NCBI GenBank assembly: GCA_011033025.1
Contig: WFMF01000144.1
Location: 337,322 to 401,321, forward strand
Source of the DNA: Beroe forskalii
Lineage: Eukaryota; Ctenophora; Nuda; Beroida; Beroidae
Reading direction: 5' to 3'
Length of the DNA stretch: 64,000 nt
Shown here: positions 19,377 to 30,339 of the stretch, in pieces
Numbering within the stretch: position 1 is the stretch's first letter
How the letters are laid out: each line of letters starts with the position of its first letter
Notes under the pieces: model-generated
Told to the model about the DNA's origin: nothing
Seen by the model: the letters and a program-made list of their open reading frames with translations, nothing else
Databases searched by the model: none
Position numbers and translations under genes: made by a program

Positions 19377-21822
19377 AGTCATTCTGAGAATGGTGTGAAA
19401 CAGACTTTAGAAGGCCCCATAGGTCATCTGGCTCACAAAGTAAGCCATTAAGTAGGATATCTTCTAGCACAGAACACAGAGAGTCATCATAAACCTGATG
19501 AATCATAATGTCATAAAAGTAAAAGGGCATTCAACAGGATGTGTATATATAAATAGCATAGTGCCACTTAATTAATGTGCAGACAATAATTAAATTATGA
19601 AAATGACAATAATGAAACAATGGAACACCCCTCTCCCGACGGAACCATCCCCTTCCTTGACGTCCTCATCCATCCCGACAAGTCCACATCGGTCTACAGG
19701 AAACCCACCCACACCAACCTCTACACCCGCTACGACTCCTGCACAACGACTTCCTCCAAGGACAGTGTCATCAGATCCCTCACCAGACGGGCCCACAACC
19801 TCTGCTCTCCTCAACACCTCGACGCGGAACTTCAGACAGTACGACACACCCTCCTACAGAACGGATTCCCTCCCTCCCGCATCTCCTCCATCATGACAGA
19901 GGTCTCCCAGAAATTCAACAATCCCTCCACCCACCAATCTCGCTGCCTTCAACAGAGAAATCAAACCACGACCCTCCTTGAAGACATTCCTACCCTTCCA
20001 TCCCTCCTCTCCAAACCCATCAAGAAGATCCTCAACGACCACGACATCGACGTCACCTTCTCCTCCAACACCTCCCTCCGGAACCTCCTCACCAAGACAA
20101 AGACTACTCCACCGTCCTCCCAGACTCCCAACACCATCTACGAGATCAGCTGCCTCGACTGCCCCGCCAAGTACAACGGACAGACCTACCGCCCCCTCCT
20201 CGACAGGATGAAAGAACACGAGAGATGCTACAGACTGAATAACGCAGTTGACGACACTACAGACAGAGTGAAATCTGCTCCAGCTCATCACTCCCTCACC
20301 ACTGGACACAACATTGCCTGGAACGACATCCACATCCTCAAGTCCCTCCCCTCCCGCTCCCATCTTGACCTGACAAAACAGGCTGCCATAACCACTGAAA
20401 ACCATCCATGAACAGAACAGACAGCGCTCCAAAGTGCAGCACCCTGTGGAACCCCATCCTTCGATCCCAGGATCTCTTCAACCTTCAGACCTACTGACTC
20501 AGGAATCCTCTTCCCTAACTACTGACACCACTTTTTCTTGTTTATGTTATTAGTGATATTATATTTGATTATCCCGTCACCTGATCACTCACACCCTCCA
20601 CCCTTCCCCCACTCCCTGACACCACTCATTTCATTTATAAGCATCCTCTCACCTTCCATCTTCAGCTGACGACGATAATCACATGATTTTCGAAAGCTCC
20701 TGATTTAAAGTTTATCGTATCATTTAAACGTTTTAAATTGCTCTCTAAAATGTTTTTTCATTTTATAGCAGAATCACACTTGTAAAATAAGAAATATTTC
20801 AGATGTGGTGACATCAGATTAAATTGAATTGCATGAAAGTCTGTTGCATGTGCAAATGATCCCAAATAAATACAGAACAAGAATTGCACCTGCCGGCATA
20901 ACTCTTGTTTGTCCGTTGTTCCTGTATGCAGGCGCTTAATTTCCCTCCCTGTGGTGCTTGAAGTTGATGTTAACTTATAGTATCATGATAGAACACATGC
21001 ACGCTGTCCTTCTCTTAGCATGAGCATAATTTAAGCTTATCTAACAGCGCATGGTGATACTGTTGCATTAATTGAAAGAAAGCTAGTGTAAGAGGTCCCC
21101 ATATTTTCGTATCTCTATGAAAATTCAATATAGCGCTATCGTCTACAATGTTAAATATTAACATGGGTTGACGTCAGTTAAACATCAGTCAAACAACCCT
21201 GTCTGACTTTTCAGACGGCCCTGCCCACACTGCATGGAGCTCGAGTGTGCGGCATAAGTGCAGAACCTTTGCACTTCGACTTGATTAAAGATGGAAATAT
21301 TTAGTTAAATTTGTCGAAAACTTTCCTGTTTGCCATCTCAATAAACAGCTCTTGGACAATGGATGCTCTACCTTATTCATTCCACAGTAGATAATTGTTA
21401 CTAGATGCATGCTGCGATGCACTTTCATATATTTTGACATGCATCAACAATAAATGATATCCACAAGCATTTAATTGAGTGCATTGTGTGTGCAAATGAA
21501 AGAGTTGCTAGGAGACTTGCCTGTATGATGTTTACACAACTTTTATGACGTTTTTACACCACTTTTATGACGTTTTTACACCACTTTTATGACGTTTTTA
21601 CACCAAAACCATTTTCCGGGCACTTTCCAGAAATTACAGTAGTTGTACTGCAAACCTGGACCTGCTATGCACATATCTATTTATCACCTTCCCAAACCAC
21701 GATCTCTGCTAACCCTCTTCAATGCCTTTTTGTAAGATAAAAAGGCGTTGGGGAGGAAAAAAAGTACAGTATCAACTAACCTGTTCATGTTTAATTGCAA
21801 TGAGAAGATTTTCACAAATGTT
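19377..21822 (-). CDS. Two exons of an unidentified gene, possibly RUN-domain type
   Basis: Exon 21781-21822 (14 codons, TTTCTACTGCAG acceptor, GTTAGT donor) reads NICENLLIAIKHEQ. Exon 19377-19494 (ATTCATCAG acceptor, GTAAGT donor) reads VYDDSLCSVLEDILLNGLL and LWGLLKSVSHHSQND. Both join in phase 0, and the second ends in phase 1. The pattern of a helix with LL-x-A-I-K followed by LC-x-x-LE-x-I-L-x-x-GL and W-x-LL recalls the start of RUN domains (small-GTPase effector modules), but this is only a resemblance. The intron between them holds a Penelope-like insertion and repeat B. Neighbouring exons were not found; the foldback element begins just upstream. Confidence 0.5.
19620..20411 (+). pseudogene. 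Penelope-like retroelement, 3' part with GIY-YIG nuclease
   Basis: The frame of 263 codons contains the end of a Penelope-type reverse transcriptase region (DGTIPFLDVLI, VYRKPTHTNLYTRYDS, SSKDSVIRSLTRRAHNLC, LQNGFP) and then a GIY-YIG-type nuclease (IYEISC at about 173-178, YNGQTYRPLLDRMKEH at 185-200, then AHHSLTTGH). The catalytic palm of the polymerase is missing, so the copy is 5'-truncated. Composition is strikingly GC-rich compared with the flanks, which fits a recent arrival or strong codon bias in the element. It lies in an intron of the minus-strand gene. Stop at 20409-20411. Confidence 0.8.
20412..20745 (+). mobile_element. Penelope-like 3' untranslated end with structured tail
   Basis: GC-rich sequence continues to about 20690. 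The conserved block at 20666-20698 starts CTGACGACGATAATCACATG and ends TTTCGAAAGCT. The same block occurs at about 40045-40077 and 40601-40633, so it is probably a structured element of the Penelope-type tail. See findings for its hammerhead-like layout. Confidence 0.55.
20878..21760. repeat. Dispersed repeat B, second copy
   Basis: Begins like 17404 (AAGAATTGCACCTGC and GCGCTTAATTTCCCTCC) and ends near a hairpin (AATGCCTTTTT ... AAAAAGGCGTT, 21720-21756). Within it, 21539-21605 holds three tandem copies of a 22-bp unit ACTTTTATGACGTTTTTACA plus CC. Confidence 0.4.
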
Positions 21823-22035
21823 CTGCAGTAGAAAAAGAAGTTCTTTTGTCATATAAGACCATCTGCAGACATATGTGTACCTTATACCTAATCCAATAAA
21901 TCATAAATGGGTGATTCAATTCAAAGTTAGAAAAATTCAATGAGGTAAATGTAAATTGCATCACTTCAAAAATAAAACAAAAATAGAATATCTTCTTTGT
22001 AGAACAAATACCATGTATCCGTTTTGGTGACAAGG

Positions 22036-23395
22036 GCTCCCCCTATTCTATGTATCACAAATTACAGAGTTCACCGTACCCAAGCTTCCCCTACACATGG
22101 GACAACCTCTTATGAAAGCTCCCCTATACACCGCTCCCCCTAATCTAGGGATCCCCCGATTTCCGGGGCTCACCTCTATACCCGGTCTCGCCCATACCAG
22201 ACTCACCCTTACCTTGGGCTTCGCCATACCAGGCTCCACGAACCTCGGGCTTCACCAATGCCTTGGGATAACCCCGATACAGGGCTCACACCCGTACCAG
22301 ACTCACCCTTACCTTGGGCTTCGCCATACCAGGCTCACCCGATCCTCGGGCTTCACGGATGTTCTGGGATAACCCCGATACAGGGGCCCACCCGTACCAG
22401 ACTCACCCTTATCTTGGGCTTCACCATACCAGGCTCCACCGAACCTCGGGCTTCACTGATGTTCTGGGCTCACCCTCAAACATGCCATCACCCATACCAG
22501 GCTCATTGGGCTTCACCGTACCTGGCTCCACCTTATCCTGGGCTACACTGATGTTTGGGCTCCACCTAATCTTAGGCTTCCACTTGGCTCCACCTAATCC
22601 TAGGCTCCACCATAACTTGGGCTCACCCTGAAACATGGGATCGCCCATACGAGGCTCACCCTTACCTTGGGCTTCACTGTACTTGGCTCCACCTTATCCT
22701 GGGCTTCGCCATAGCTTGGGCTCCCCCACACTTATTTGGGCTCCCCCACCAACTCGGGCTCCCCTATGATAACTCGGGCTCCCCCATACTAACTTGGGAT
22801 CCACCTATCATATACTAACTCGGGCTCCCCACACCAACTTGGGCTCCCATATGCCAATTTGGGCTCCCCGATACCAATTTGGGCTCCCCATACTCCCATA
22901 CTAACTAGGGCTCCCCCATACTAACTCGGGCTCCCCCATACTAACTCGGGCTCCTCCATACTAACTCAGGCTCCCCCACACTAACTCGGGCTCCCCCATA
23001 CTAACTCAGGCTCCCCCATATTAACTCGAGCTCCCCCGTGCAGTACGGGCTCCCCCATACCAACTTGGGCTCCCCCGTTCTAATTGGGCTCCCCCATACC
23101 AACTTGGGCTCCCCCGTGCTGTTCGGGCTCCCCCATACCAACTTGGGCTCCCCCGTTCTGTTCGGGCTCCCCCATACCAACTTGGGCTCCCCCGTGCTGT
23201 TCAGGCTCCCCCATACCAACTTGGGCTCCCCCGTGCTGTTCGGGCTCCCCCATACCAACTTGGGCTCCCCCGTTCTGTTTGGGCTCCCCCATACCAACTT
23301 GGGCTCCCCCGTGCTGTTCGGGCTCCCCCATACCAACTTGGGCTCCCCCGTTCTGTTCGGGCTCCCCCATAAGCTGTTTGCCCTTCCTACTTAAG
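22036..23395 (+). repeat. Left foldback arm: GGGCTCCCCC minisatellite
   Basis: Three zones can be seen. About 22036-22180 is the unique outer end. About 22180-22700 has units of TTGGGCTTCACCATACCAGG followed by CTCCACC. About 22700-23040 has units GGGCTCCCCCATACTAACTC. About 23040-23395 has a 39-bp double unit, GGGCTCCCCCGTGCTGTTC plus GGGCTCCCCCATACCAACTT. The same zones occur in mirror order in the right arm. Confidence 0.9.
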
Positions 23396-25211
23396 TGGAG
23401 ACCCCCTCTACCATATAAATCCTCTCTCAGACGACCATACCTATCAAGAAATTCCCAATAGAGATAAATCCATGTAACTCCTGGCATAATCTCGGTCACG
23501 TACTTTGAAAGATGGTGTTGAATGTCTCTATACGGAACAGTGTCTGCCGACACTCATAAGCTCGCGGGATAATGTTAAATAGGCCTAGACGAGCATTGGG
23601 AAACAGTTCTCTAAGTGCCCTTATCAGTTTATGATAGTCCTCAATAACACTGAGGAATGGGACGGGTTCTGAGTGGGAGGGGACATTGATGGCATTGGTG
23701 CCAACTATGAGGGTGAGTGTTCTTACATCCTCATATGAGTCTGGGTGCAAAATGTCCGTGGAGGATGCAAGGAGGGGCAGCACTTGGTTGGGATGGATAC
23801 CTCCCCTACAGATGTGCATGCTGTCGGCCACATTGAGGCCCTTAACCAGTGAATCACCAATGATGATGTTTTCCCCCACTGCTCTGGTGGTAGGAATGTG
23901 TGGGGTTACTGGTGTTTCCTCCTGGTAGCCGTTGCCTAGTGTCTCTATTGGCGGAGGTATCCGGTGCTGTGGCTGGCGCGAGGGAGTGTTCGTAGAGGGA
24001 GGAGGGTCCAGGGAGGGAGGAGGGTCCAGGGATGGAGGAGGATCCTGGGAGGGAGGATTCAGGGAGGGAGGGAGCCGAGAGTCTTTTGGAGGAGGAAGTT
24101 CTGACAGGGGAGGATCGCTGGAGGGTGGAGGCAGTAGTGCAGGAACCGGTGTCAGTTCTGCAGTCATAAGTCGTCTAGGTGCGCTCTGCAGGGCATGGAG
24201 AATGGGGGTGGAATGGATGACAAGATTCTCCGTGGCTCTTGGGGTACGTACTGGCACTATAAGAGGCTCTGGTGTTAGTTTCCGTTGAGGAGAGGTGCTG
24301 CATCGGAAGGACAGACAAAAACGCAGTCCATTTCCTCCAGGGGGGACCTTATGCCAGATATGTTGCTGGCAGCCTGGTTTCATGATGATCATGGTCCCGT
24401 GATGCATTGATATCCGTTTTACCAGGTTACCCGCCTTTTCTGGACGGGCAGACCAAAACTCGATATCCCTAGGTGTACCGATGGAGAGGTTACATATGGG
24501 GTGATCCTGATCAATCAATCCCTCGTTGTCCTGATGTAGAGGAGTGTAGTCCGATGACTTCTCGTATCGGGTCATCAGGCATGAGTCAAGCTGTAAGTTA
24601 AGGTCCTTGTTAAGCCTGTCCATGATCTTCTTGATGTGTTTGTAGGTGGCTATCTGACGGGCGTCAAGGGACCATGACCCAAATCGGTATGTGCTCGGGA
24701 TGTTGGCAGAGAGCCAGATGTATTTGGTGTCAAATACAGAAAACAGTTTCAGGACCTCATTCTCCAATGATTTGAGATCTGACGCAATGACGAAGTTTTC
24801 GTTGACTGCGATAAGTTCAGCCAATGATGACAGGTTCCTTACATTGCGTGGTAGAACTTCAGATGTTTGTTCTACTGATAAGTTCCCATCTGTTTCCCCC
24901 TCCTCATACAAGGGTGCAGATTTGGGAACTAGGTCCAAACTCTCAGGAGACGAGTCCTTAATATCCCCGGCACATTCCGATGGCTCTTCCTTGGAAGTGT
25001 AAGAGGGGGTCCCTTGGTCGTCAGTGGAGGGGTCTGAGAATGAGCTGCTAATTGGGATAGACATCCTCTCTACTTCCTCAGAGACAAACTTTTCTATTTT
25101 GTCCAAAACCTCTTGAGGGATGGAACGATGCAAAACCAAACTAGTGAATGCCTCGATGAGCTCCTCTGCCTCTGGTGTAATGTCCGTTGAGATTTCGTTG
25201 CTTGAGTTCAT
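23080..25211 (-). CDS. AlkB-type 2-oxoglutarate dioxygenase fused to SGNH esterase, one frameshift
   Basis: The main frame (25211-23496, 571 codons) has an acidic N-terminus and then an AlkB fold at about residues 135-303: RYEKSSDYTPLHQDNE with the iron ligands H226 and D228, ICNLSIG, HGTMIIM, WHKVP with H287, and RFCLSFR, where R297 and R303 have the R-x5-R spacing of AlkB that binds 2-oxoglutarate. A proline-rich linker (about 355-425) follows, then an SGNH hydrolase: GDS nucleophile block (S454), LIVGTN block (N506) and LFNIIPR. The frame breaks near 23500 in an A run. The shifted frame supplies the final block, GLHLSRKGKQ, and then runs into satellite, ending at 23080. AlkB enzymes remove alkyl groups from nucleic acid. 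SGNH esterases are known in ORF1 proteins of CR1-like LINEs (Kapitonov and Jurka). The protein is therefore read as a LINE ORF1. All catalytic residues look intact apart from the frameshift. Confidence 0.82.
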
Positions 25212-26091
25212 GATGAGTGAAGTGAAAGAGTAGAAAGATCCAGGGGTTCAAGAGACCGGCGACATGAGATGAGCAGGCGGAGAGCGGTGCCACAATGGGG
25301 GCAGACCCAGCAGACCCAGGGGTGACAGCGAGCAGTGGGTGCACATTATCAGGTTCAGACACAGGTAGGAGATCCTGAAATGAAAGAAGGCCAGCAAAAG
25401 TAAGTAACAACAAGAAGTAATGACGTTAAATGGCAGTGAAAAGTCTGATAAGTTATTTAGGTCAGAAAACAGATTTTTCCTAGGTAGACAGACTACAACT
25501 TTATGATAACTCCCAATTAAGGGGATTATTATTATTTAAGGAAAATTTGAATTGGACCATCCGTTGATTAGTTATTTGGAATAAATATCATGCGTTTACT
25601 AATGCTAAAATATGGAAAGGCAATACATATATTTGCAGGGCATTTCTAATGTCTGTAATCCTTATGGTGATCCAATAACTTGTATTCCAAAATGAGGTCA
25701 TAAGTAGCTGTTTCTGGGGACTTGAGGAAAGCCATCAATCAATGGAGAAGAGAGACACGGTGTGATTGATGGCTCCCTGTACCCTTTTGTCCACTGTCAA
25801 AATGAAACGAGCGAAAAGTATAAGAAACGCAGACTCAGTCACTATACTAAACCGAGTATCAAAGTAGGCAAGCCAGACCTGAAAACAAGGCACTGACATC
25901 AAATCAAGTTCAGAATTTGAAGATCGGAGCATCCCCATTAGAAGGACCTGTTTTCTATAATACTCTAGAAGCAAGATTGTTGAGATTTCATTTATTTCTA
26001 TCATTCTTCGCCTCCATCACCATCCACAGCACATCCAAATTCACTCCTACCTCACAGATCTTATCTCCACTCAGTCACACTTTTTATTCTA
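25212..26091. other. Divergent intergenic region inside the foldback element
   Basis: About 880 bp separate the starts of the two opposite coding regions. The part near 25212-25400 is GC-rich and stays open on the minus strand, so it is likely leader of the AlkB gene. The part from 25450 on is AT-rich. If the cargo is a 5'-inverted LINE, the inversion junction should lie here. A weak match to 43340-43400 (GTAAT...GGTGATCCAA, AAATGAGGTCAT) occurs near 25655-25705. No TATA box stands out. Confidence 0.45.
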
Positions 26092-29000
26092 ATGGGTGTT
26101 ACAGCGTTACAGCATCGATGCACAATAGGAATCTATGGTAATATTCTTGCATCAAGACCACCACGAAATTCAAAAGCAGATAGACCTCCAAAATTTATGA
26201 AGGGTAGCCTGGTCGGAATTCACGATAAACCGTATCTGGAATTGCTCTTGGCTTACTTTTATGTTTTATTAATTTGCTTAATTTTGTCAACACATATCAA
26301 TGCAACCAATGTAGCTCTCATATCACAGACACGTCATCCTTGTATTCACTGCTGTGGCACAGTTACCACCTTACCCAAATTAAATATTCTTATTAACTGG
26401 GCAGTGATTGCCCTCCTTTTCTTCACTAAGAACCATGGTAAGAGTCCATCGGTACTTGAAACCATGGCGCGCTCAAGGCTGCGACACTATAATGTTGTAA
26501 ATGCCTGGTATCATATGTTCTTTAAAAATCCTAAGACTAGCCTCTTCTATCTTAGTATGTTGAATTTATTGCTGATAGTAATAGTGACACCAAGCATCGT
26601 TAACCCCGGACCTAAGCCTAGGCCAATGACCCTCTTCTATAATAACGTGCAAGGCCTCATAGATCCTAGTCAGATTAAATCCAAAACCCCAAAACTTAAC
26701 ATGACGAAAATACATGAACTCCATTCATATCTCTTTGTAAATAAACCTGATATAGTTGTTTTGAACGAAACCTGGATAAATTCTTCTATTCTTGATTCAG
26801 AAGTTTTACCCAACACATACAAAGTGTTTAGAGAAGACAGGACTTTAAAAACACATCCTTTCGACCCAAAACAGCCTAAAAAATTCCGTAGAGGAGGAGG
26901 CGGTGTCTTGATAGGCATACGGAATGATATCGATGTTGAATGTACGAAGGTTGGTTTTATTAAGGTACAGGCTGAGATATTATCAGTAAATATTAAGACA
27001 CCTTCAGGTAAAAGGTTTAATGTAACCACCCTCTACAGAGTAGGAAACCTAGGCACGGATAATTTCGATGAAGTTAGGAAATTCTTCACTGGACTTGCAA
27101 GTAAGAAAAAATTAGATAAACATATTCTTATCGGTGACTTGAATTTCCCTGAGGTAAAATGGCCTGATACCTCAACATCTGTCAACCTGCATAAGAGCTT
27201 TATTGACATGATTACTGACGAATTCGGCCATACACAATTAATTGATGTGCCCACCCACAAGGGCGGCAATATTCTTGATTTGGCCTTCACTAACATTTCG
27301 GACTTAATTAAGGATGTAAAAGTTCTCAGCCATAATGAAGCATGTAATTCAGATCACTTTGGTATAGATTTTAAGGTTGGGCTAGATGTCTCTTACAGGA
27401 AAATGGAGAAGCGGAAGATTTTCAATTTCTCCAAGGCAAACTGGAGAGGGTTAAATTTTGAGCTCAAAAAAATAGATTGGAACGCCTTAATCGAATCTAA
27501 GGATCCTCATATATCATGGCCATTATTTAAGAATACACTCCACACCCTATGTAACAAATATATTCCTAAAAAGTTATTAGGCACCAATTCGAACCTCCTT
27601 GGTTCGATAGTGATTGTGATCGAGTAAGACGTGAGAAAGAAAAATGGAGAGTAAAGGCCAATTCTGAAAACGGTACTAATTATGACAGAGAAAAATATCG
27701 GAAATCAAGGAGGGATCTTAAGAAAATTATGAATCTAAAGATGAGAATTAATGTGCAAGATGATGATGATACGTCACTGATACCAAAAAAATTCTGGAAG
27801 TACGTTAAATCTAAGTCTAAATCTACCCGCATACCTGAAACTGTCTGGTATAAAAACTGCTATCGAACAAAACCTAATGACCAAGCTAACCTATTTAACA
27901 CATTCTTTTCTGACCAATTCTCCGAGGCCAGCTCCTATGACATTGATATTGATATGCAACCTGACTTGGACCGTTTTAATGGACTAACATTTCACGAATT
28001 TGATGTATTCCTTTTACTCAAAAATGTTAACCCTAGCAAAGCTGCAGGCCCAGATGGCATCCATGGTATGGTCCTTAAAAATTGTGCAGCCACACTAGCA
28101 CGGCCCCTTACAATAATGTTTAATATATCTTATAACACTGGTTGTATACCATGTGATTGGAAACTTGCATCTGTTGTACCAGTGCATAAGAAAGATGAAA
28201 AGGGCTCAGTAGAAAATTACAGACCAATCTCCTTGACATCCTTAGTAATGAAAATTTTCGAACGTTGCATAAAGAAAGAGCTTTTTAATGAATGCGAACG
28301 CCTCCTAGATGTAAGACAGCATGGTTTTATAAATGAGAAATCGTGTACCACTCAAATGGTCCCATTTATTCACAACATTTCGTTATCCCTTAACAATAAA
28401 TCTAAAACTGATATTATTTACTTTGACTTTGCCAAAGCCTTTGACAGTGTCTCACATGACTTGATATTGCGTAAACTAAAGGATAAATTTAATATAAATG
28501 GACCCATGCTCAGATTTATTCGTGCATATTTGAAGGACAGGAAACAGCAGGTAGTAATTGGTGGATCACTGTCGACTCAGTTACCAGTCAACTCAGGAGT
28601 ACCCCAAGGTTCTATTCTAGGTCCCTTGCTATTTGTTTTATTTATTAATGACATGTTCGACTGTATAAGTCCTGAAACTTACATCGCCCTTTATGCAGAT
28701 GATACAAAAATCTGGAGAGAAATTGAGATATCGGCTGATCATTTTGCTCTACAAGCTGACATAGATAATCTTCATAACTGGTCTGTACTAAACAAGATGA
28801 AATTTCATCCTTCGAAATGTAAAGCTTTAGCTGTTACAAACCAAAGAAACATACTCCATAATCTACCATGTACAATCTTCCAGTACAAGCTTCACAATAC
28901 TTACATAGATTATGTTGCATCTCAAGTAGATCTGGGAGTCACAGTAAACTCTAGACTTTTATGGTCAGAACAATGCAACAGTCTCTTATCTAAAGCAAGC

Positions 29001-29588
29001 TCCCGTCTAGGACTTGTAACACGTATTTGTCATTTCACCTGTGATAAAAGACAAAAAAGAACCTTTTACCTTACACTAGTTAGGTCTTTATTTGAGCATT
29101 GCTCTATCATTTGGCATCCAGTCAGCTCCAACCAGCTCAGTGGTTTTGAGGCCATCCAAAAGCGGGCCATTAAGTGGATTGAAGGCCGTCCCCATGACCA
29201 TATCTGTGATACTGAATACTATAATAAACTGAAAACCCTGAATATCCCTCCAATAAAACACAAATTTATCATAACTGACCTAATCATGATGTTCAAAATC
29301 ATACACTCTCTTATCACCATCACCTTACCAGAAGGCTTTCATATCATTAAACATACTGAAGTAAGGAGCACCAGAAGTACACATGATATTGTGAGCAAAG
29401 AGGATTGTTCAAGATTAAAATGTACCATAAGGCCCAATTGTGATAATTTTAGGAATTCATTTTTCTATAGAACAATGGTCATATGGAACAAAATCCCTTA
29501 TAGTATTAGGCAAGTTAAAAGCATCTCCACCTTTAAATCACAACTCAAAACTTTCCTTTGGAAAGCAGATCTAGACTGGCCCGATTAA
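26092..29588 (+). CDS. LINE ORF2: AP-type endonuclease plus reverse transcriptase, one frameshift
   Basis: Frame 1 (26092-27627) carries three hydrophobic stretches (about residues 48-66, 98-111, 150-166), NPGP at 171-174, and an AP-type endonuclease: FYNNVQG, LNETW with E226, GDLN with D349 and N351, and SDH at 420-422. The reading frame shifts by one near 27593 at a C run, where the conserved linker PPWFDSDC continues in the other frame. Frame 2 (to 29588) carries NPSKAAGPDGI, NYRPISLTS, FDFAKAFD with the first catalytic Asp, GVPQGSILGPLLF and the YADD active site, then thumb and C-terminal regions. Domain order and motifs place it in the CR1/jockey assemblage. It copies its RNA at a nicked target. 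Apart from the frameshift it seems complete. A 380-bp AT-rich 3' region follows up to the satellite; no poly(A) tail is seen. Confidence 0.88.
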
Positions 29589-29974
29589 TTCAATTTACTC
29601 AGTCCGTGAACTAGATGGTCATTAAGTTGTAAGGCAAGAGCAAAATACCCTTATACAAGAAATTATTAACAAATTTGTATTTTTCGAAATGATGGTCTTG
29701 ATGCAGAAAAGTAATTTCTTTGTGGCCTAGGACTTTAAGTGTGACAATTTAAATACCAATCTATGATTACAATTGACAACCATATTATTTGTGAGTTTGT
29801 GATTTAATTTTATCAGATGACGTAATTATTTATTATTATTGTTATCATTTATTTTATACCCTATTTATTGATTGATGTTTTTGACGGGCCTCCCTGTAAT
29901 AATGGTTAACGCTGTGTTGGGAGTTTAGCCCAGATTTTGCACTTGATTTATATTTTCTGTGCTATTTTGCTGTG

Positions 29975-30339
29975 GGCTCCCCCTGCTTTTGGGCTCCCCC
30001 ACACAAACTCGGGCTCCCCCATACTAACTCTGGCTACCCCTACTACCTCGGGCTCCCCACACTAACTCGGGCTACCCCATACTAACTCGGGCTCCCCCAT
30101 ACTAACTCGGGCTCCCCCATACCATCTTGGGCTCCCCGTTCTGTTCGGGCTCCCCATACCAACTTAGGCTCCCCGTGCTGTTCAGGCTCCCCCCATACCA
30201 ACTTGGGCTCCCGTGCTGTTCGGGTTCCCCTATACTAACATGGGCTCCCCCGTGCTTTTCGGGCTCCCCCATACCAACTTGGGCTCCCCCGTGCTGTTCG
30301 GGCTCCCCCATACCAACTTGGGCTCCCCCGTTCTGTTCG
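29975..30339 (+). repeat. Satellite in left-arm orientation, right of the LINE genes
   Basis: GGGCTCCCCC units in the same orientation as the left arm: first the ATACTAACTC type, then the GTGCTGTTC type. At about 30340 (GTTCGG/TCCAAG) the array flips orientation, which makes a true palindrome centre. Satellite therefore lies in one orientation on both sides of the coding cargo. Confidence 0.9.

Noticed and set aside
19590..20432. Other long frames on both strands over the Penelope fragment
   Set aside because: High GC leaves many frames open; only 19620-20411 has family motifs.
22036..23395. Regular repeats with spacers as a CRISPR array
   Set aside because: Units are contiguous and degenerate with no unique spacers, and the context is an intron-bearing animal genome.
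22048..23461. Several overlapping open frames on both strands in the GGGCTCCCCC array
   Set aside because: Open in nearly all frames because the unit lacks stop codons; periodic translations with no domain. Only the frame that continues the SGNH domain is discussed.
26092..29588. The reverse transcriptase as evidence of a retron or bacterial defence system
   Set aside because: Domain order (AP endonuclease plus RT), motifs and host context are those of a LINE.
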